Shown here: in pieces, positions 7,688 to 16,387 of the stretch
Numbering within the stretch: position 1 is the first letter of the stretch
How the letters are laid out: the number at the start of each line of letters is the position of its first letter
NCBI GenBank assembly: GCA_038729465.1
Contig: JAVYRZ010000002.1
Coordinates: forward strand, 82,601 to 118,146
Reading direction: 5' to 3'
DNA: 35,546 nucleotides
Origin: Thermoplasmata archaeon
GTDB lineage: Archaea > Thermoplasmatota > Thermoplasmata > Thermoplasmatales > ARK-15
Program-made: the position numbers and the translations under genes
The notes under the pieces: model-generated
Told to the model about the DNA's origin: nothing
What the model saw: the letters and a program-made list of their open reading frames with translations, nothing else
Database searches by the model: none

Positions 7688-9187
7688 ATGAATGAAGATC
7701 AGATTTTAGTTTTTGATATAGGCACAAGCAAACTCAAAGCAGGTGTATATAATGAACAAGGGGTAAAAATCGCAGAGTCAGCAAGGGAAATGGATATAAA
7801 TTATCCTGTCGAAGGGTGGGCTGAACAAGACCCAGAAAAATGGATGCATTATATAGTAGAATTGTCAAAAGAGATCTTGAGTAAGATGAAGCAGGTAAAT
7901 ATAAAAGGTATTGGAGTTACTGGGCAGTTGATGGGATTAGTGCCTGTGAATGTGAACATGAAACATTTAAGAAACGCAATAATCTGGTTAGATTCAAGGG
8001 CAGAGCAAGAAGCAGAAGAGATATTATCCAATATTTCAGTCATGGATTTTCTTGAAATGACTGGCGGAATACCAACCGGAAAAGATGTTATAGCCAAGAT
8101 TTTATGGTTAAAAAACCATGAGCCTGAGATTTTTGATAAAACCAGATATTTCTTAGATGTGAAAGATTATATAATTTATAGATTGACCAACAATATAGTA
8201 ACAGATATCAGCACTGCAGCCGTGAGGGGGCTGATAGATGTAAGAATTAAAGATTGGTCGGAAACGCTTTGTAACATCATTGGCATAACAGTAGATAAAC
8301 TGCCAGTTATTAGTGAAACTAAAAGCATTATAGGCAATTTAAAAAACGAGAAGCTGTTGAATCTGGGGATCAGCAAAGAGGTAGCAGTTATAAATGGATC
8401 AGGGGACGCGTTTGTTACACCATTTGGTGCAGGTGCTGTAAGAGACGGTAAAGCACATTATTATCTCGGTACTTCCAGCTGGGCCAGCACGCATGTCTCA
8501 GATCCTCTAATGAATGAAGAAAGAGGAATTGGAAGCGTTTATTCTGCCATTCCTGGAAAATGGCTTTTGATCTCAGAATCAGAAAGTGCTGGATCTTGTC
8601 TTGACTGGTTTATGTCAAATATATATAACGCAAAAGATGACAATGCGTACAGAGAAATTAATGAGAGGGTATCAAAATCGAAACCAGGGTCAAAAAACCT
8701 TATTTTTCTGCCTTGGCTATATGGAGAGCGGTCTCCTGTACTGGATGTATATGCACGTGGAGGGTTTGTAAATCTGAGCTTGGACCATAATATAAACGAT
8801 CTAGCTAGGTCTGTGATGGAAGGTATTGCAATGAATGCAAGATGGATGGTTGAGGGAATCTCTGAAGCAGGTATTAATTTTTCATCCATAAACGTGGTAG
8901 GTGGAGGCGCGAAAAGTGAAGTATGGATGCAAATTCTATCAGATATGTTAAAGATGAAGGTGAATAGGATAGCAGATCCACAAAACGTGACTCTTAGGGG
9001 AAGTGCAATGCTAACATTGCTGGGATTAAATTATCTTAAAAATGTTGAAGAAACTGAGAGTTTAATAAAGATTGATACAACGTTTGTTCAAAATCCCGAT
9101 ACTGCATATGTATATGACAAACTTTATGAAAACTATAAGAAGATATATTCTTCATTAAAAGAAATATTTGAAAATTTGAACAGTTAG
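7688..9187 (+). CDS. FGGY-family carbohydrate kinase (xylulokinase-like)
   Basis: A 499-residue two-domain FGGY kinase that transfers phosphate from ATP to a hydroxyl of a sugar, polyol or sugar acid. It shows the N-terminal phosphate loop FDIGTSKLKAG, the catalytic Asp D240 in NGSGDAFVTPFGAG, the second ATP motif GTSSWAS, and the adenosine site GGGAKSEVWMQ. Overall similarity is to xylulokinases, but the substrate motif that reads GQMHG there is GQLMG here, so a different substrate is likely. A strong Shine-Dalgarno (GGGAGGAA, 7673-7680) inside the end of the aminotransferase gene sets the start. It sits between the aminotransferase and the RuBisCO-like protein, so its product is the best candidate substrate for the latter (inference). 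Confidence 0.88.
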   Translation: MNEDQILVFDIGTSKLKAGVYNEQGVKIAESAREMDINYPVEGWAEQDPEKWMHYIVELSKEILSKMKQVNIKGIGVTGQLMGLVPVNVNMKHLRNAIIWLDSRAEQEAEEILSNISVMDFLEMTGGIPTGKDVIAKILWLKNHEPEIFDKTRYFLDVKDYIIYRLTNNIVTDISTAAVRGLIDVRIKDWSETLCNIIGITVDKLPVISETKSIIGNLKNEKLLNLGISKEVAVINGSGDAFVTPFGAGAVRDGKAHYYLGTSSWASTHVSDPLMNEERGIGSVYSAIPGKWLLISESESAGSCLDWFMSNIYNAKDDNAYREINERVSKSKPGSKNLIFLPWLYGERSPVLDVYARGGFVNLSLDHNINDLARSVMEGIAMNARWMVEGISEAGINFSSINVVGGGAKSEVWMQILSDMLKMKVNRIADPQNVTLRGSAMLTLLGLNYLKNVEETESLIKIDTTFVQNPDTAYVYDKLYENYKKIYSSLKEIFENLNS

Positions 9188-9202
9188 AGGTTGGTGATTT
9201 AG

Positions 9203-10558
9203 ATGAATAAAGAGTATTTGAAAAAATTGTATGGTGAAGAGAATTTAGTTGAAAAATTATCCGATCCCGAATCTTTGCCTGAGAGCATAGATAAAGAAGA
9301 TTATGTGATAGGGACCTATCTGTTAAAAACTAAGAGATCATGGAAAATAAGAGAGCTTTCAAAAGCACTGGCAATAGAGCAATCAACAGGAACATGGCTA
9401 CCGGTACCGGGTGAAACTGCAGAAGTGAGAATGCAATCAGTCGCAAAGGTAATAGGGATCTATGAATTACCAGATTATGAAACTGAAGTTCCAGAAGATG
9501 TAAAAGAAAGAAGCTATGTTGTAAGAATTGCGTTTCCATTCATAAATTTTGGCATGCAGATACCAATGATGCTTTCTACGGTTGTAGGCAATATATCTCT
9601 TGCCGGGCAGATAAAAGTTTTGGACATAGAATTTCCAGAAAGTTTTGTAAAAGGTTTCAAAGGGCCAAAGTTCGGCATTGAAGGCATAAGAAAGCTTTTA
9701 AATGTGAAAGAAAGGCCTTTATTATTAAACATGATCAAGCCCTGCACGGGTTTTCCTCCAGATATTGGTGCAAAATATTTTTATGAGGCAGCAAAAGGAG
9801 GTGTAGATATCATAAAGGATGATGAGTTACTTGCAAATGCAGCATTTAACAAGCTGGAAGATCGTATTGTTAAATATATGGAAGCAGCTGACAGGGCCAG
9901 TTCAGAAAAAGGAGAAAAAACCCTGTACACTATTAACATAACAGATACATACCCCAAAATCATTGAAAATGCTGAAAAAGTGATCGAGCTTGGAGCTAAC
10001 GCACTGATGGTAAATGTTTATACAGCAGGTTTTCCTGCTTTACAAGCACTGGCAGAAGATAGCGGTATCAAAGTACCAATTCTAGCGCACATGGACTTTG
10101 CAGGAACTATGTATCAATCACCATTGTACGGTGTTACTTCTCCCATAATTTTAGGAAAGTTACCAAGATTGGCAGGCGCGGACATGATGGTCTTTCCTGC
10201 ACCATATGGGAAAGCATTTTATCTTAAAGAAAAAGCGATAAAAACAGGAAGAGCGCTGACTGATATATTCCATAATTTAAAGCCTACATTTCCTGCGCCG
10301 AGCGGTGGAATTGCACATCCAATGGTGCCTGACATAATAGAAGATTTTGGGAAAGATGTGATCATAGCAGCTGGAGGAGCTATACATGGGCACTCTAACG
10401 GGCCGGCTGCTGGAGCCAGAGCGTTCAGAGCCATAATAGATGCTATAATAAGTGGAAATACCATTGATAGTGTAGCAGAAGAAAATGCGGAAGTAGCAAT
10501 GGCAATAGAAGACATGCTAAAATCTATAAAAGAACTGAGAAAGATAGTAGGTGAATAA
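9203..10558 (+). CDS. RuBisCO-like protein (form IV)
   Basis: A 451-residue homologue of the RuBisCO large subunit with both the N-terminal domain and the TIM barrel. Compared by eye with plant RuBisCO numbering, it keeps E60, T65 and W66 (AIEQSTGTW, residues 57-65), N123 (N130), K175 (K179), the carbamate/metal triad K201-D203-E204 (K205, D207, E208 in IIKDDE), H294 (H296), K334 (K337), S379-G380-G381 (367-369) and G403-G404 (391-392). It has lost K177 (C181), R295 (M297), H298 (A300) and H327 (V330). Loss of R295 and H327 rules out normal RuBP carboxylation and places it among RuBisCO-like proteins, which isomerise, decarboxylate or enolise sugar phosphates. The acid-mine archaeal RLP clade (IV-AMC) is a possible home, untested. 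Shine-Dalgarno GGTGAT at 9193-9198 fixes the start. Confidence 0.9.
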   Translation: MNKEYLKKLYGEENLVEKLSDPESLPESIDKEDYVIGTYLLKTKRSWKIRELSKALAIEQSTGTWLPVPGETAEVRMQSVAKVIGIYELPDYETEVPEDVKERSYVVRIAFPFINFGMQIPMMLSTVVGNISLAGQIKVLDIEFPESFVKGFKGPKFGIEGIRKLLNVKERPLLLNMIKPCTGFPPDIGAKYFYEAAKGGVDIIKDDELLANAAFNKLEDRIVKYMEAADRASSEKGEKTLYTINITDTYPKIIENAEKVIELGANALMVNVYTAGFPALQALAEDSGIKVPILAHMDFAGTMYQSPLYGVTSPIILGKLPRLAGADMMVFPAPYGKAFYLKEKAIKTGRALTDIFHNLKPTFPAPSGGIAHPMVPDIIEDFGKDVIIAAGGAIHGHSNGPAAGARAFRAIIDAIISGNTIDSVAEENAEVAMAIEDMLKSIKELRKIVGE

Positions 10559-10576
10559 TAAAAAGAGGTGAAAAAA

Positions 10577-10942
10577 ATGGTAAGTGTACCATCGTTTTTA
10601 TTAAAAAAGTTGTATGTAAAAAATAGCCTGAAAAATACGGAAAACGGATTTCAGTTTGAGCTGAAAAATGTGCTTGCAGAAGCAACCATAATATCTGGAA
10701 TAAAAGTGTATCTGAATGAGAAACCTATAGATCAGAAAAACATCTCTCTATCAATTAGAGAAAGTTCTATAAAATCAGAGGATATTAATATAGGAAATCC
10801 TATAAAATTCTCTGTAGGAAATTCAGTAATAGTGAAGGTTATAGATAAACCATTAACCCCATCACAGTACAAGCTCGATATAAAGACTGAATCCAAAGAA
10901 TTTGGAGAAATCGCATTCTCTGTCCAAGATTCTGTTGCATGA
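10577..10942 (+). CDS. small beta-rich protein, possible C-glycoside deglycosidase beta-subunit-like (DUF6379-type)
   Basis: A 121-residue protein with no signal or membrane segment. It is predicted to be mostly beta strands, with the pattern SLKNTENGFQFELKN early on (from about residue 15) and a closing IAFSVQDS. From memory this resembles the small beta subunits of C-glycoside deglycosidases and their stand-alone relatives (DUF6379), which form beta-sandwiches beside TIM-barrel partners. I cannot confirm this without a profile search. The ATG at 10577 is preferred over the in-frame GTG at 10568 because that GTG lies inside the Shine-Dalgarno GAGGTGA (10565-10571). The gene follows the RuBisCO-like protein by 18 nt, and its stop overlaps the MFS start (ATGA). 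No deglycosidase alpha subunit is present; the adjacent TIM-barrel protein is the RLP. Confidence 0.6.
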   Translation: MVSVPSFLLKKLYVKNSLKNTENGFQFELKNVLAEATIISGIKVYLNEKPIDQKNISLSIRESSIKSEDINIGNPIKFSVGNSVIVKVIDKPLTPSQYKLDIKTESKEFGEIAFSVQDSVA

Positions 10943-12114
10943 AAACTAAATTTTCAGTCACTCTTATTTTTTTCTCGTACCTTTTATTAGTTGCATTAAA
11001 CCAATTTTTATGGATCAATTTTGTAACATTGAGCAATAACGTTGTATCTGCGTATAATGTATCAGTATTTGATGTGGGGTTATTGGCAATAGTTTTTCCG
11101 ATAGTATACGTGATAGTTTCCATACCGTCAGGTATTATAATAGATAAAAAAGGATATAAGTTCAGTCTGTTGATCGGTGCATTATTCATGACTGTTTTTT
11201 CAGCAATCAGGATTGCACAAAATACATATATATTCTTGTTAGTGGGACAGATTGGAATTGCCGTTGCACAACCATTTTTTAATAATAGTGTCTCTAAACT
11301 TGCAACATCCGAGTATTCTCCAGAAAAGGCGCCTATTATTATAGGGTTAGGATCGTTAGCAATATTTGTGGGTGTTGCTCTTGGAATGATCTTGCCACCG
11401 ATAATGATCCTGTATATGAGCATACAAAACATTGTATACATCACGACAATAGTATCTGTAATAGTATTTTTCATATTCTTAATATCCCTGATAATGATGG
11501 GTAAAACAAAGGAGATAAAGAGCGAGACAAAACTCAATTTTTTAAAGATCCTAAAAATAAGACAAATATTAATTTTTGCAATAATAGCATTTGTGGGGAT
11601 GGGAATTTTTAATGGCATGCTGACTTGGATACAGCCGATTCTTGCACATTTCAATTTCAGTGATATACAGATAGGAATTATCGGACTTGCTATAGTAGTT
11701 GCAGGAGTTTTCGGAAGCGTCATAATCCCTGGAATGGTCACTAAATTTCATAAAAGAAAGATTTTCGTCTATCTTGCATTTGCAGTTTCTACCCCCATTT
11801 TATTGATATTCGTATTTGTATCTAATTTTTATTTGCTGGTTATCATAAGTGCATTGCTGGGGTTCTTTATGCTGGGCGCATTCCCAATTTTGATTGACTG
11901 GGGCACTCTCTTATCAGGATCTCAACTAGCAGGATCTACAACTTCACTAATATGGTTATTGGGGCAGATTGGTGGATTTATAATACCCATAGTAATGGGA
12001 ACTGTAGGGCCGCTTTCTCCAAACAATGACTACTTTTACGCTTTACTCTTCGATGGGATAATGTTTATAATACTATTTCCGTTGATAGTAAAATTAAAAG
12101 AAACAGATAGTTAG
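10939..12114 (+). CDS. MFS transporter, last gene of RLP operon
   Basis: A 391-residue major facilitator with about 12 membrane segments. Motif A appears as SGIIIDKKGYK after segment 2 (about residues 60-70). It overlaps the small beta-rich gene by 4 nt (ATGA), which implies translational coupling, and completes the operon. As the only transporter in the operon, it most likely imports the compound that the aminotransferase, kinase and RuBisCO-like protein process. That is inference from position; export is not excluded. Its stop overlaps the stop of the convergent regulator gene by 4 nt. Confidence 0.85.
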   Translation: MKTKFSVTLIFFSYLLLVALNQFLWINFVTLSNNVVSAYNVSVFDVGLLAIVFPIVYVIVSIPSGIIIDKKGYKFSLLIGALFMTVFSAIRIAQNTYIFLLVGQIGIAVAQPFFNNSVSKLATSEYSPEKAPIIIGLGSLAIFVGVALGMILPPIMILYMSIQNIVYITTIVSVIVFFIFLISLIMMGKTKEIKSETKLNFLKILKIRQILIFAIIAFVGMGIFNGMLTWIQPILAHFNFSDIQIGIIGLAIVVAGVFGSVIIPGMVTKFHKRKIFVYLAFAVSTPILLIFVFVSNFYLLVIISALLGFFMLGAFPILIDWGTLLSGSQLAGSTTSLIWLLGQIGGFIIPIVMGTVGPLSPNNDYFYALLFDGIMFIILFPLIVKLKETDS

Positions 12115-12890
12115 AAAATGATCTCCATATCCCCTGTTTTATGATCCCAATAATACTTGAATAAATTGTTTACCCAATTTATCTCGTTTTCTCTTTCTGC
12201 ATAAAACGTGGTACTGTAATCTATATTCCCATCTGAGAAAGGTATATTGAATTCTCCACTGTTTTCATCAACTAATATCGCCATCTCAACAGTGTCTACG
12301 AATCTAGTTCTGATCTTTCCATTTCTTTTATATCCAATGCTTTCCAAAACATCAAAAAACTCTTTTTCAGCATTTTTCTGAAGCAATAATTTAATCTCAA
12401 CACCATTTTCTATCATTTTTTTAATGGGATCTATAAATGACGTAAAAATTTCCTTTGTCATAATATGCTCATATTTATGCGCTTTTCCAAATCTCTCCAC
12501 AGTCAAATTAAACCCTTCGATAGTTCCTACTACAATCTTGATGCTTTTTAGCTCTCCGATAGAAGCCTGAAATTGTATAGGTATAAAATTTAAGTCATGA
12601 TTTTCCAGAATGTTGCTATAATTTTCCAGAAATAAAAAGTTTTGAAGTTGCATCATAATTATCTTACCGCTGGTAGTAAGGGCGTACTCATTTTTGTTAT
12701 CTTTATAAATGATGCCAGCAGAAATCAATCTTTTTAAGTTTCTATAAATTTCTGGTTTCGGTATAGTCATATTTTTGGAAAAATCTTTTAAGTTTTGATT
12801 GTTGCAACTCAATATACTCAAAATTTTTAATCTATGCTCATTAGAAAGTTCAAATAACAGTTCTGCTAAGTCTATCTTGTTTTTATCCAT
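12111..12890 (-). CDS. winged-helix transcriptional regulator, FilR1-like
   Basis: A 259-residue archaeal regulator. Residues ~8-75 form an ArsR-like winged helix (ELSNEHRLKILSILS, then a recognition helix around PEIYRNLKRLISAG). Residues ~115-250 resemble the FilR1/DUF1724 effector domain common in methanogens and other euryarchaea, ending with the typical VNNLFKYYWDHK. The ligand is unknown. It converges on the RuBisCO-like protein operon and overlaps its last stop codon, so it is a reasonable but unproven candidate for controlling that operon or the amidohydrolase behind it. A TATA-like box (TTTATATA on the minus strand) lies ~31 nt before the start. Confidence 0.8.
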   Translation of the reverse strand: MDKNKIDLAELLFELSNEHRLKILSILSCNNQNLKDFSKNMTIPKPEIYRNLKRLISAGIIYKDNKNEYALTTSGKIIMMQLQNFLFLENYSNILENHDLNFIPIQFQASIGELKSIKIVVGTIEGFNLTVERFGKAHKYEHIMTKEIFTSFIDPIKKMIENGVEIKLLLQKNAEKEFFDVLESIGYKRNGKIRTRFVDTVEMAILVDENSGEFNIPFSDGNIDYSTTFYAERENEINWVNNLFKYYWDHKTGDMEIIF

Positions 12891-12993
12891 ACTTATTTTT
12901 ATTCATTAATTTTCGGCTATATAAATATTTTTAAAACAATCATATTTTCAAAAATTTATTTTTTTCAGTATAATTTTAATAACGGTTTAAATG

Positions 12994-14151
12994 TTAATGA
13001 TATGATGCATAATCCTCTTTTATCTTGTATAATAATGACGGTTGATTAAATATCTCTATTATAGTATCTATTGAAACAGCAATTCCTTTAAAAAGATTCT
13101 CTCCGGCTCTGTCTGGATTTACAGCTTCTCTGAAATCATCAGAATGTCCCGCTATGTTCTTAAATCCTACTTCAATGTCTATATGCCCTGTAGGAACAAC
13201 CTTGCTTACATTCGCCTCATCCGAACTCCCTGAAGCTAAGCTTAGCTCTAAATCAAGATTTTCGGGAGTTATGTTTATCTTTTTGAGAGAGGTTTCAAGT
13301 AAATTGTTTATAACTCTGTTCGATTTATAATCTTCATAAAGAGGTGTAATTTCTTTGATAGTAACTTCTACACCATAGGCTTTACCAATGTTCATAATCA
13401 CATTTTCAACTTTATTCTCTAAAACTCTAAGAAACTCACTAACGCTGGATCTTAGATCTATTTCCATGACCACCCTGTCAGGAACGATATTTGTTGCTGT
13501 GCCACCTTCCTTAAAAATCATTCCGATCACCGCATGTTTATCAATTTTTATCCAGCTTCTGAGATTATTAATTCCTACATAACTCATTACAGCTGCATCA
13601 AGCGCATTTGCACCCTCTTGTGGAGAATCTGCCATATGTGCTGTTTTTCCCTTGAATACCACCTCTAAAGTAATGTCTGCTAATGTTTTTGAACCCACTC
13701 TCCATCGATCATCCGGATGCATACCGATCACAAAATCAATATCTTTAAATGCACCGTTTTTAGCCATTATGGCTTTACTGCCTGCATATTTTCCTCTTCC
13801 CTCTTCTGCAGGCGCTCCAAATACTACTATTTTTCCTTTTTTAATTATATTGCTTAAGCATATTGCAGTACCGTAAGCCCAAGCAGATATTAGATTATGA
13901 CCACAAGAATGGCCGTTTGGAAGCGCATCGTATTCAGCTAAAAGGCCAACAACGGGAACGCCCACCCCAAATTCAGCTTTAAATGCAGTCTCCATGCCAA
14001 GATAGGGATATTGAACATCAAATCCATGTTTTCTAAAAGAATCTACCAGTAATTTTGAGGATTTGAATTCTTCACTTCCCAGCTCTGCAAATTCATAAAT
14101 TTTTTTTGAAATACTCAAGATTTCATCCTTGAACATAATTTCATATTCCAT
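12994..14151 (-). CDS. M20 family amidohydrolase/peptidase (M20D-like)
   Basis: A 385-residue di-metal amidohydrolase of peptidase family M20, subfamily D, the group that includes p-aminobenzoyl-glutamate hydrolase, aminoacylases and N-acyl amino acid hydrolases. Metal and catalytic motifs seen are LLAEYDALPNG (about 71-80), HSCGHN (about 81-86), GAPAEEGRGK with the catalytic Glu pair, and GMHPDD. A dimerisation domain lies between about residues 170 and 285. No signal peptide is seen, so it is cytosolic. The ATG at 14151 has TTAAATAT ~26 nt upstream, which suits a leaderless start. It is divergent from an APC-type permease across a 250-nt gap, which suggests paired uptake and hydrolysis of an amide or acylated amino acid. 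Confidence 0.85.
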   Translation of the reverse strand: MEYEIMFKDEILSISKKIYEFAELGSEEFKSSKLLVDSFRKHGFDVQYPYLGMETAFKAEFGVGVPVVGLLAEYDALPNGHSCGHNLISAWAYGTAICLSNIIKKGKIVVFGAPAEEGRGKYAGSKAIMAKNGAFKDIDFVIGMHPDDRWRVGSKTLADITLEVVFKGKTAHMADSPQEGANALDAAVMSYVGINNLRSWIKIDKHAVIGMIFKEGGTATNIVPDRVVMEIDLRSSVSEFLRVLENKVENVIMNIGKAYGVEVTIKEITPLYEDYKSNRVINNLLETSLKKINITPENLDLELSLASGSSDEANVSKVVPTGHIDIEVGFKNIAGHSDDFREAVNPDRAGENLFKGIAVSIDTIIEIFNQPSLLYKIKEDYASYH

Positions 14152-14401
14152 AAAATATCATCATTCTATCTAATATTTAATATTTGTTAATATGCCATGT
14201 TGAATAATTCATGCAAAGTATTTATAAAAAAATATCTTTGAAAATTGATCCTTAATAGGCAAAAATATTAGAATTTTATTTTATATAAATTATTTCCTAC
14301 TAAAATCATGTTTTGATCTATTTAACATCTATGTTAAGAATTCATCAAACAATCACTAATCATAAAAATTATATACAGTTTAAAACATCACTTATGATGA
14401 G
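14152..14401. promoter_or_regulatory. divergent promoter region, amidohydrolase/permease
   Basis: A 250-nt AT-rich gap holding promoters in both directions. TTAAATAT on the minus strand serves the amidohydrolase, and ATTATATAC at 14368-14376 lies ~30 nt before the permease GTG. No RNA gene or conserved repeat was recognised. Confidence 0.5.
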
Positions 14402-16357
14402 GTGAATTATACGAACGATGAAAGTAAAACAACAGCGGAGCAAATAGCAGAGAAAGTATCAATACAATCAGATAAAAAACTAAGAAAGGCGCTGTCATTC
14501 CAAGACCTATTTTTCTTGTCATTAGGAGGTATGATAGGTTCTGGGTGGCTGGTCGCAATTGGATATGGAGCTTCAATAGCCGGTCCGGCTATAATTATAT
14601 CATGGATTATAGGCGGAATAATTGTATTATTTATAGCACTTACCTTTGCAGAAATATCAAGTGCAATACCTAAAAGCGGTGCAATAGTCAGATATCCACA
14701 GCTTGCATTGGGTGGATATACAGGTTATATAGTCAGCTGGGCTTACTTTTTAGGTGCTGCCAGCATGCCCCCGGTAGAGGCAGAAGCAACACTACTTTAT
14801 GCAAATAGCTATTTGCCTAGTACTTTAAAAGCAGTTTCTGGAATCGGGCATTTAACTACAATCGGAATCTTGTTTGGAATAGTACTTATGGTTGTATACT
14901 TCTTCTTGAACTATCTAGGAATTAAGTTTTTAGGCAAATTCAATACTTATGTAACATGGTTCAAACTAGTCATACCAATTATTACATTCATCATAGTATT
15001 CATATTTTTGTACCACAGTGATAATTTAACAGGATTTGGATTTATGCCATACGGATCATCAATGATACTTTACGCAATTCCAACTGCGGGAGTAATATTT
15101 TCATATATTGGTTTCAGACAGGCTTTACAGTTTGGTGGAGAAGCGAGAAATCCGCAGAGAGATATACCAAGAGCAACAATATTTTCTGTGTTAGTAGCAA
15201 TGGTAATTTATGTGCTGATAGAACTTGCTTTTATTGGTGCTATTAACTGGACCAGTGCAGGCGTGGTTGTCGGGCAATGGTCTACGATAGGGCCTTCAAA
15301 TGCATTAGGTTCAACACCGTTATTGCCAATTCTAAAATATAGTGGTATCGCAGGAATAGTTGCGTTTTCTTATTTCTTAATGATTGACGCATGGATATCT
15401 CCATCAGGTACGGGCTGGATATATGAAGGTAATGCAGCGAGAGTAGCTTACGGTATATCTTCAAACGGTGTGTTTCCAAGAACGTTTTTAAATGTAACTC
15501 AAAGGACTAGAATTCCATTATACGCTCTTTTATTAACGTTATTTGTTGGCATATTACTGCTACTTAGTTTCTCTTCTTGGTACGTGTTTGTTGGATTTAT
15601 TACCAGCATAACAGTGCTCACATATGTGATAGGCCCAATAGCAATCTATGCATTTAGAAAACATGCACCGGACCTTAAAAAGCCATTTAAGCTAAGAATG
15701 GCGGGAGTTATTGCGCCTATTGCGTTTATAGGTGCTGGATTGATCGTATATTGGTCTGGAATAAAAACGCTAGGGCTTGTCTACTCAACAATATTTGTAG
15801 GTATTCCTTTATTCTATTTCCTGTACGGAACAGTAAAACTAGAGCTATCAAAAGCATACGCGTATACAGTAGGTATTATCGGCGTGATCATTGCCGCTAT
15901 TTTGGATCTATTTGAATACTTTTATGTATTATATCCATCATCATCAGAATCTTTGGCTACTAATCAAAAATACTTCATAGTTATCTGGATAGTTCAACTG
16001 ATACTGATATTCGGTATTACATTATTAACGCAGAGAAAAGTTAAAGAAGAGCACAAAAAAATGTTCAAGGCATCATACTGGCTTTTAATATTTATATTCT
16101 TCTCATATCTTATCTCATACATAGGCGCTTATGGATACACACTTTTATTCACAAAAACGGTGACAATTATCCAGAAACATGGTCCTGCTAAAGTAGTTAC
16201 TACAGCACCGAATGCATTGCTTGCTTATCCTTACGATACGATACTAATGATCATTGTTTTTGCAATAATATACGTATTTGGACTCAGAGCAACATATAAA
16301 ACCGAAGATATGGAAGATGTGATAGAAGAACAAAAAGAATTAGAGCAGGCAGAATAA
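14402..16357 (+). CDS. APC superfamily amino acid permease
   Basis: A 651-residue membrane transporter of the amino acid-polyamine-organocation superfamily. The first membrane helix carries FFLSLGGMIGSGWLVAIG with the unwound glycine segment typical of APC carriers, and GFRQALQFGGEARNPQRDIP is the conserved loop after helix 6. About 14 hydrophobic segments are seen. The chain is longer than the ~450-500 usual for the family because of extra helices at the C-terminus and a charged tail ending in EEQKELEQAE. GTG is the only in-frame start available before the first helix. It is divergent from the M20 amidohydrolase, so N-acyl or peptide-derived amino acids are plausible substrates. Confidence 0.87.
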   Translation: MNYTNDESKTTAEQIAEKVSIQSDKKLRKALSFQDLFFLSLGGMIGSGWLVAIGYGASIAGPAIIISWIIGGIIVLFIALTFAEISSAIPKSGAIVRYPQLALGGYTGYIVSWAYFLGAASMPPVEAEATLLYANSYLPSTLKAVSGIGHLTTIGILFGIVLMVVYFFLNYLGIKFLGKFNTYVTWFKLVIPIITFIIVFIFLYHSDNLTGFGFMPYGSSMILYAIPTAGVIFSYIGFRQALQFGGEARNPQRDIPRATIFSVLVAMVIYVLIELAFIGAINWTSAGVVVGQWSTIGPSNALGSTPLLPILKYSGIAGIVAFSYFLMIDAWISPSGTGWIYEGNAARVAYGISSNGVFPRTFLNVTQRTRIPLYALLLTLFVGILLLLSFSSWYVFVGFITSITVLTYVIGPIAIYAFRKHAPDLKKPFKLRMAGVIAPIAFIGAGLIVYWSGIKTLGLVYSTIFVGIPLFYFLYGTVKLELSKAYAYTVGIIGVIIAAILDLFEYFYVLYPSSSESLATNQKYFIVIWIVQLILIFGITLLTQRKVKEEHKKMFKASYWLLIFIFFSYLISYIGAYGYTLLFTKTVTIIQKHGPAKVVTTAPNALLAYPYDTILMIIVFAIIYVFGLRATYKTEDMEDVIEEQKELEQAE

Positions 16358-16364
16358 ATATCCT

Positions 16365-16384
16365 CCCTTTTTTTCTATTTTTTA
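16365..16384 (+). terminator. T-rich stretch between convergent genes
   Basis: Two T runs (16368-16374 and 16378-16383) lie directly after the permease stop, in a 30-nt gap before the convergent decarboxylase stop. Archaeal RNA polymerase commonly stops at such U-rich runs. Confidence 0.5.
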
Positions 16385-16387
16385 AGA

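Noticed and set aside
9203-10558. A true carbon-fixing (form III) RuBisCO
   Set aside because: R295, H298, H327 and K177 counterparts are replaced, so RuBP carboxylation is not expected.
10568-10576. GTG start for the small beta-rich protein, and the similar GTG start for SepF at 28768
   Set aside because: In both cases the GTG is part of a GGTGA Shine-Dalgarno located just before an ATG in the same frame.
10839-11741. A 300-residue minus-strand frame
   Set aside because: It is the shadow of the MFS gene at 10939-12114, with a low-complexity composition rich in Ile, Thr and Asn and no start signal.
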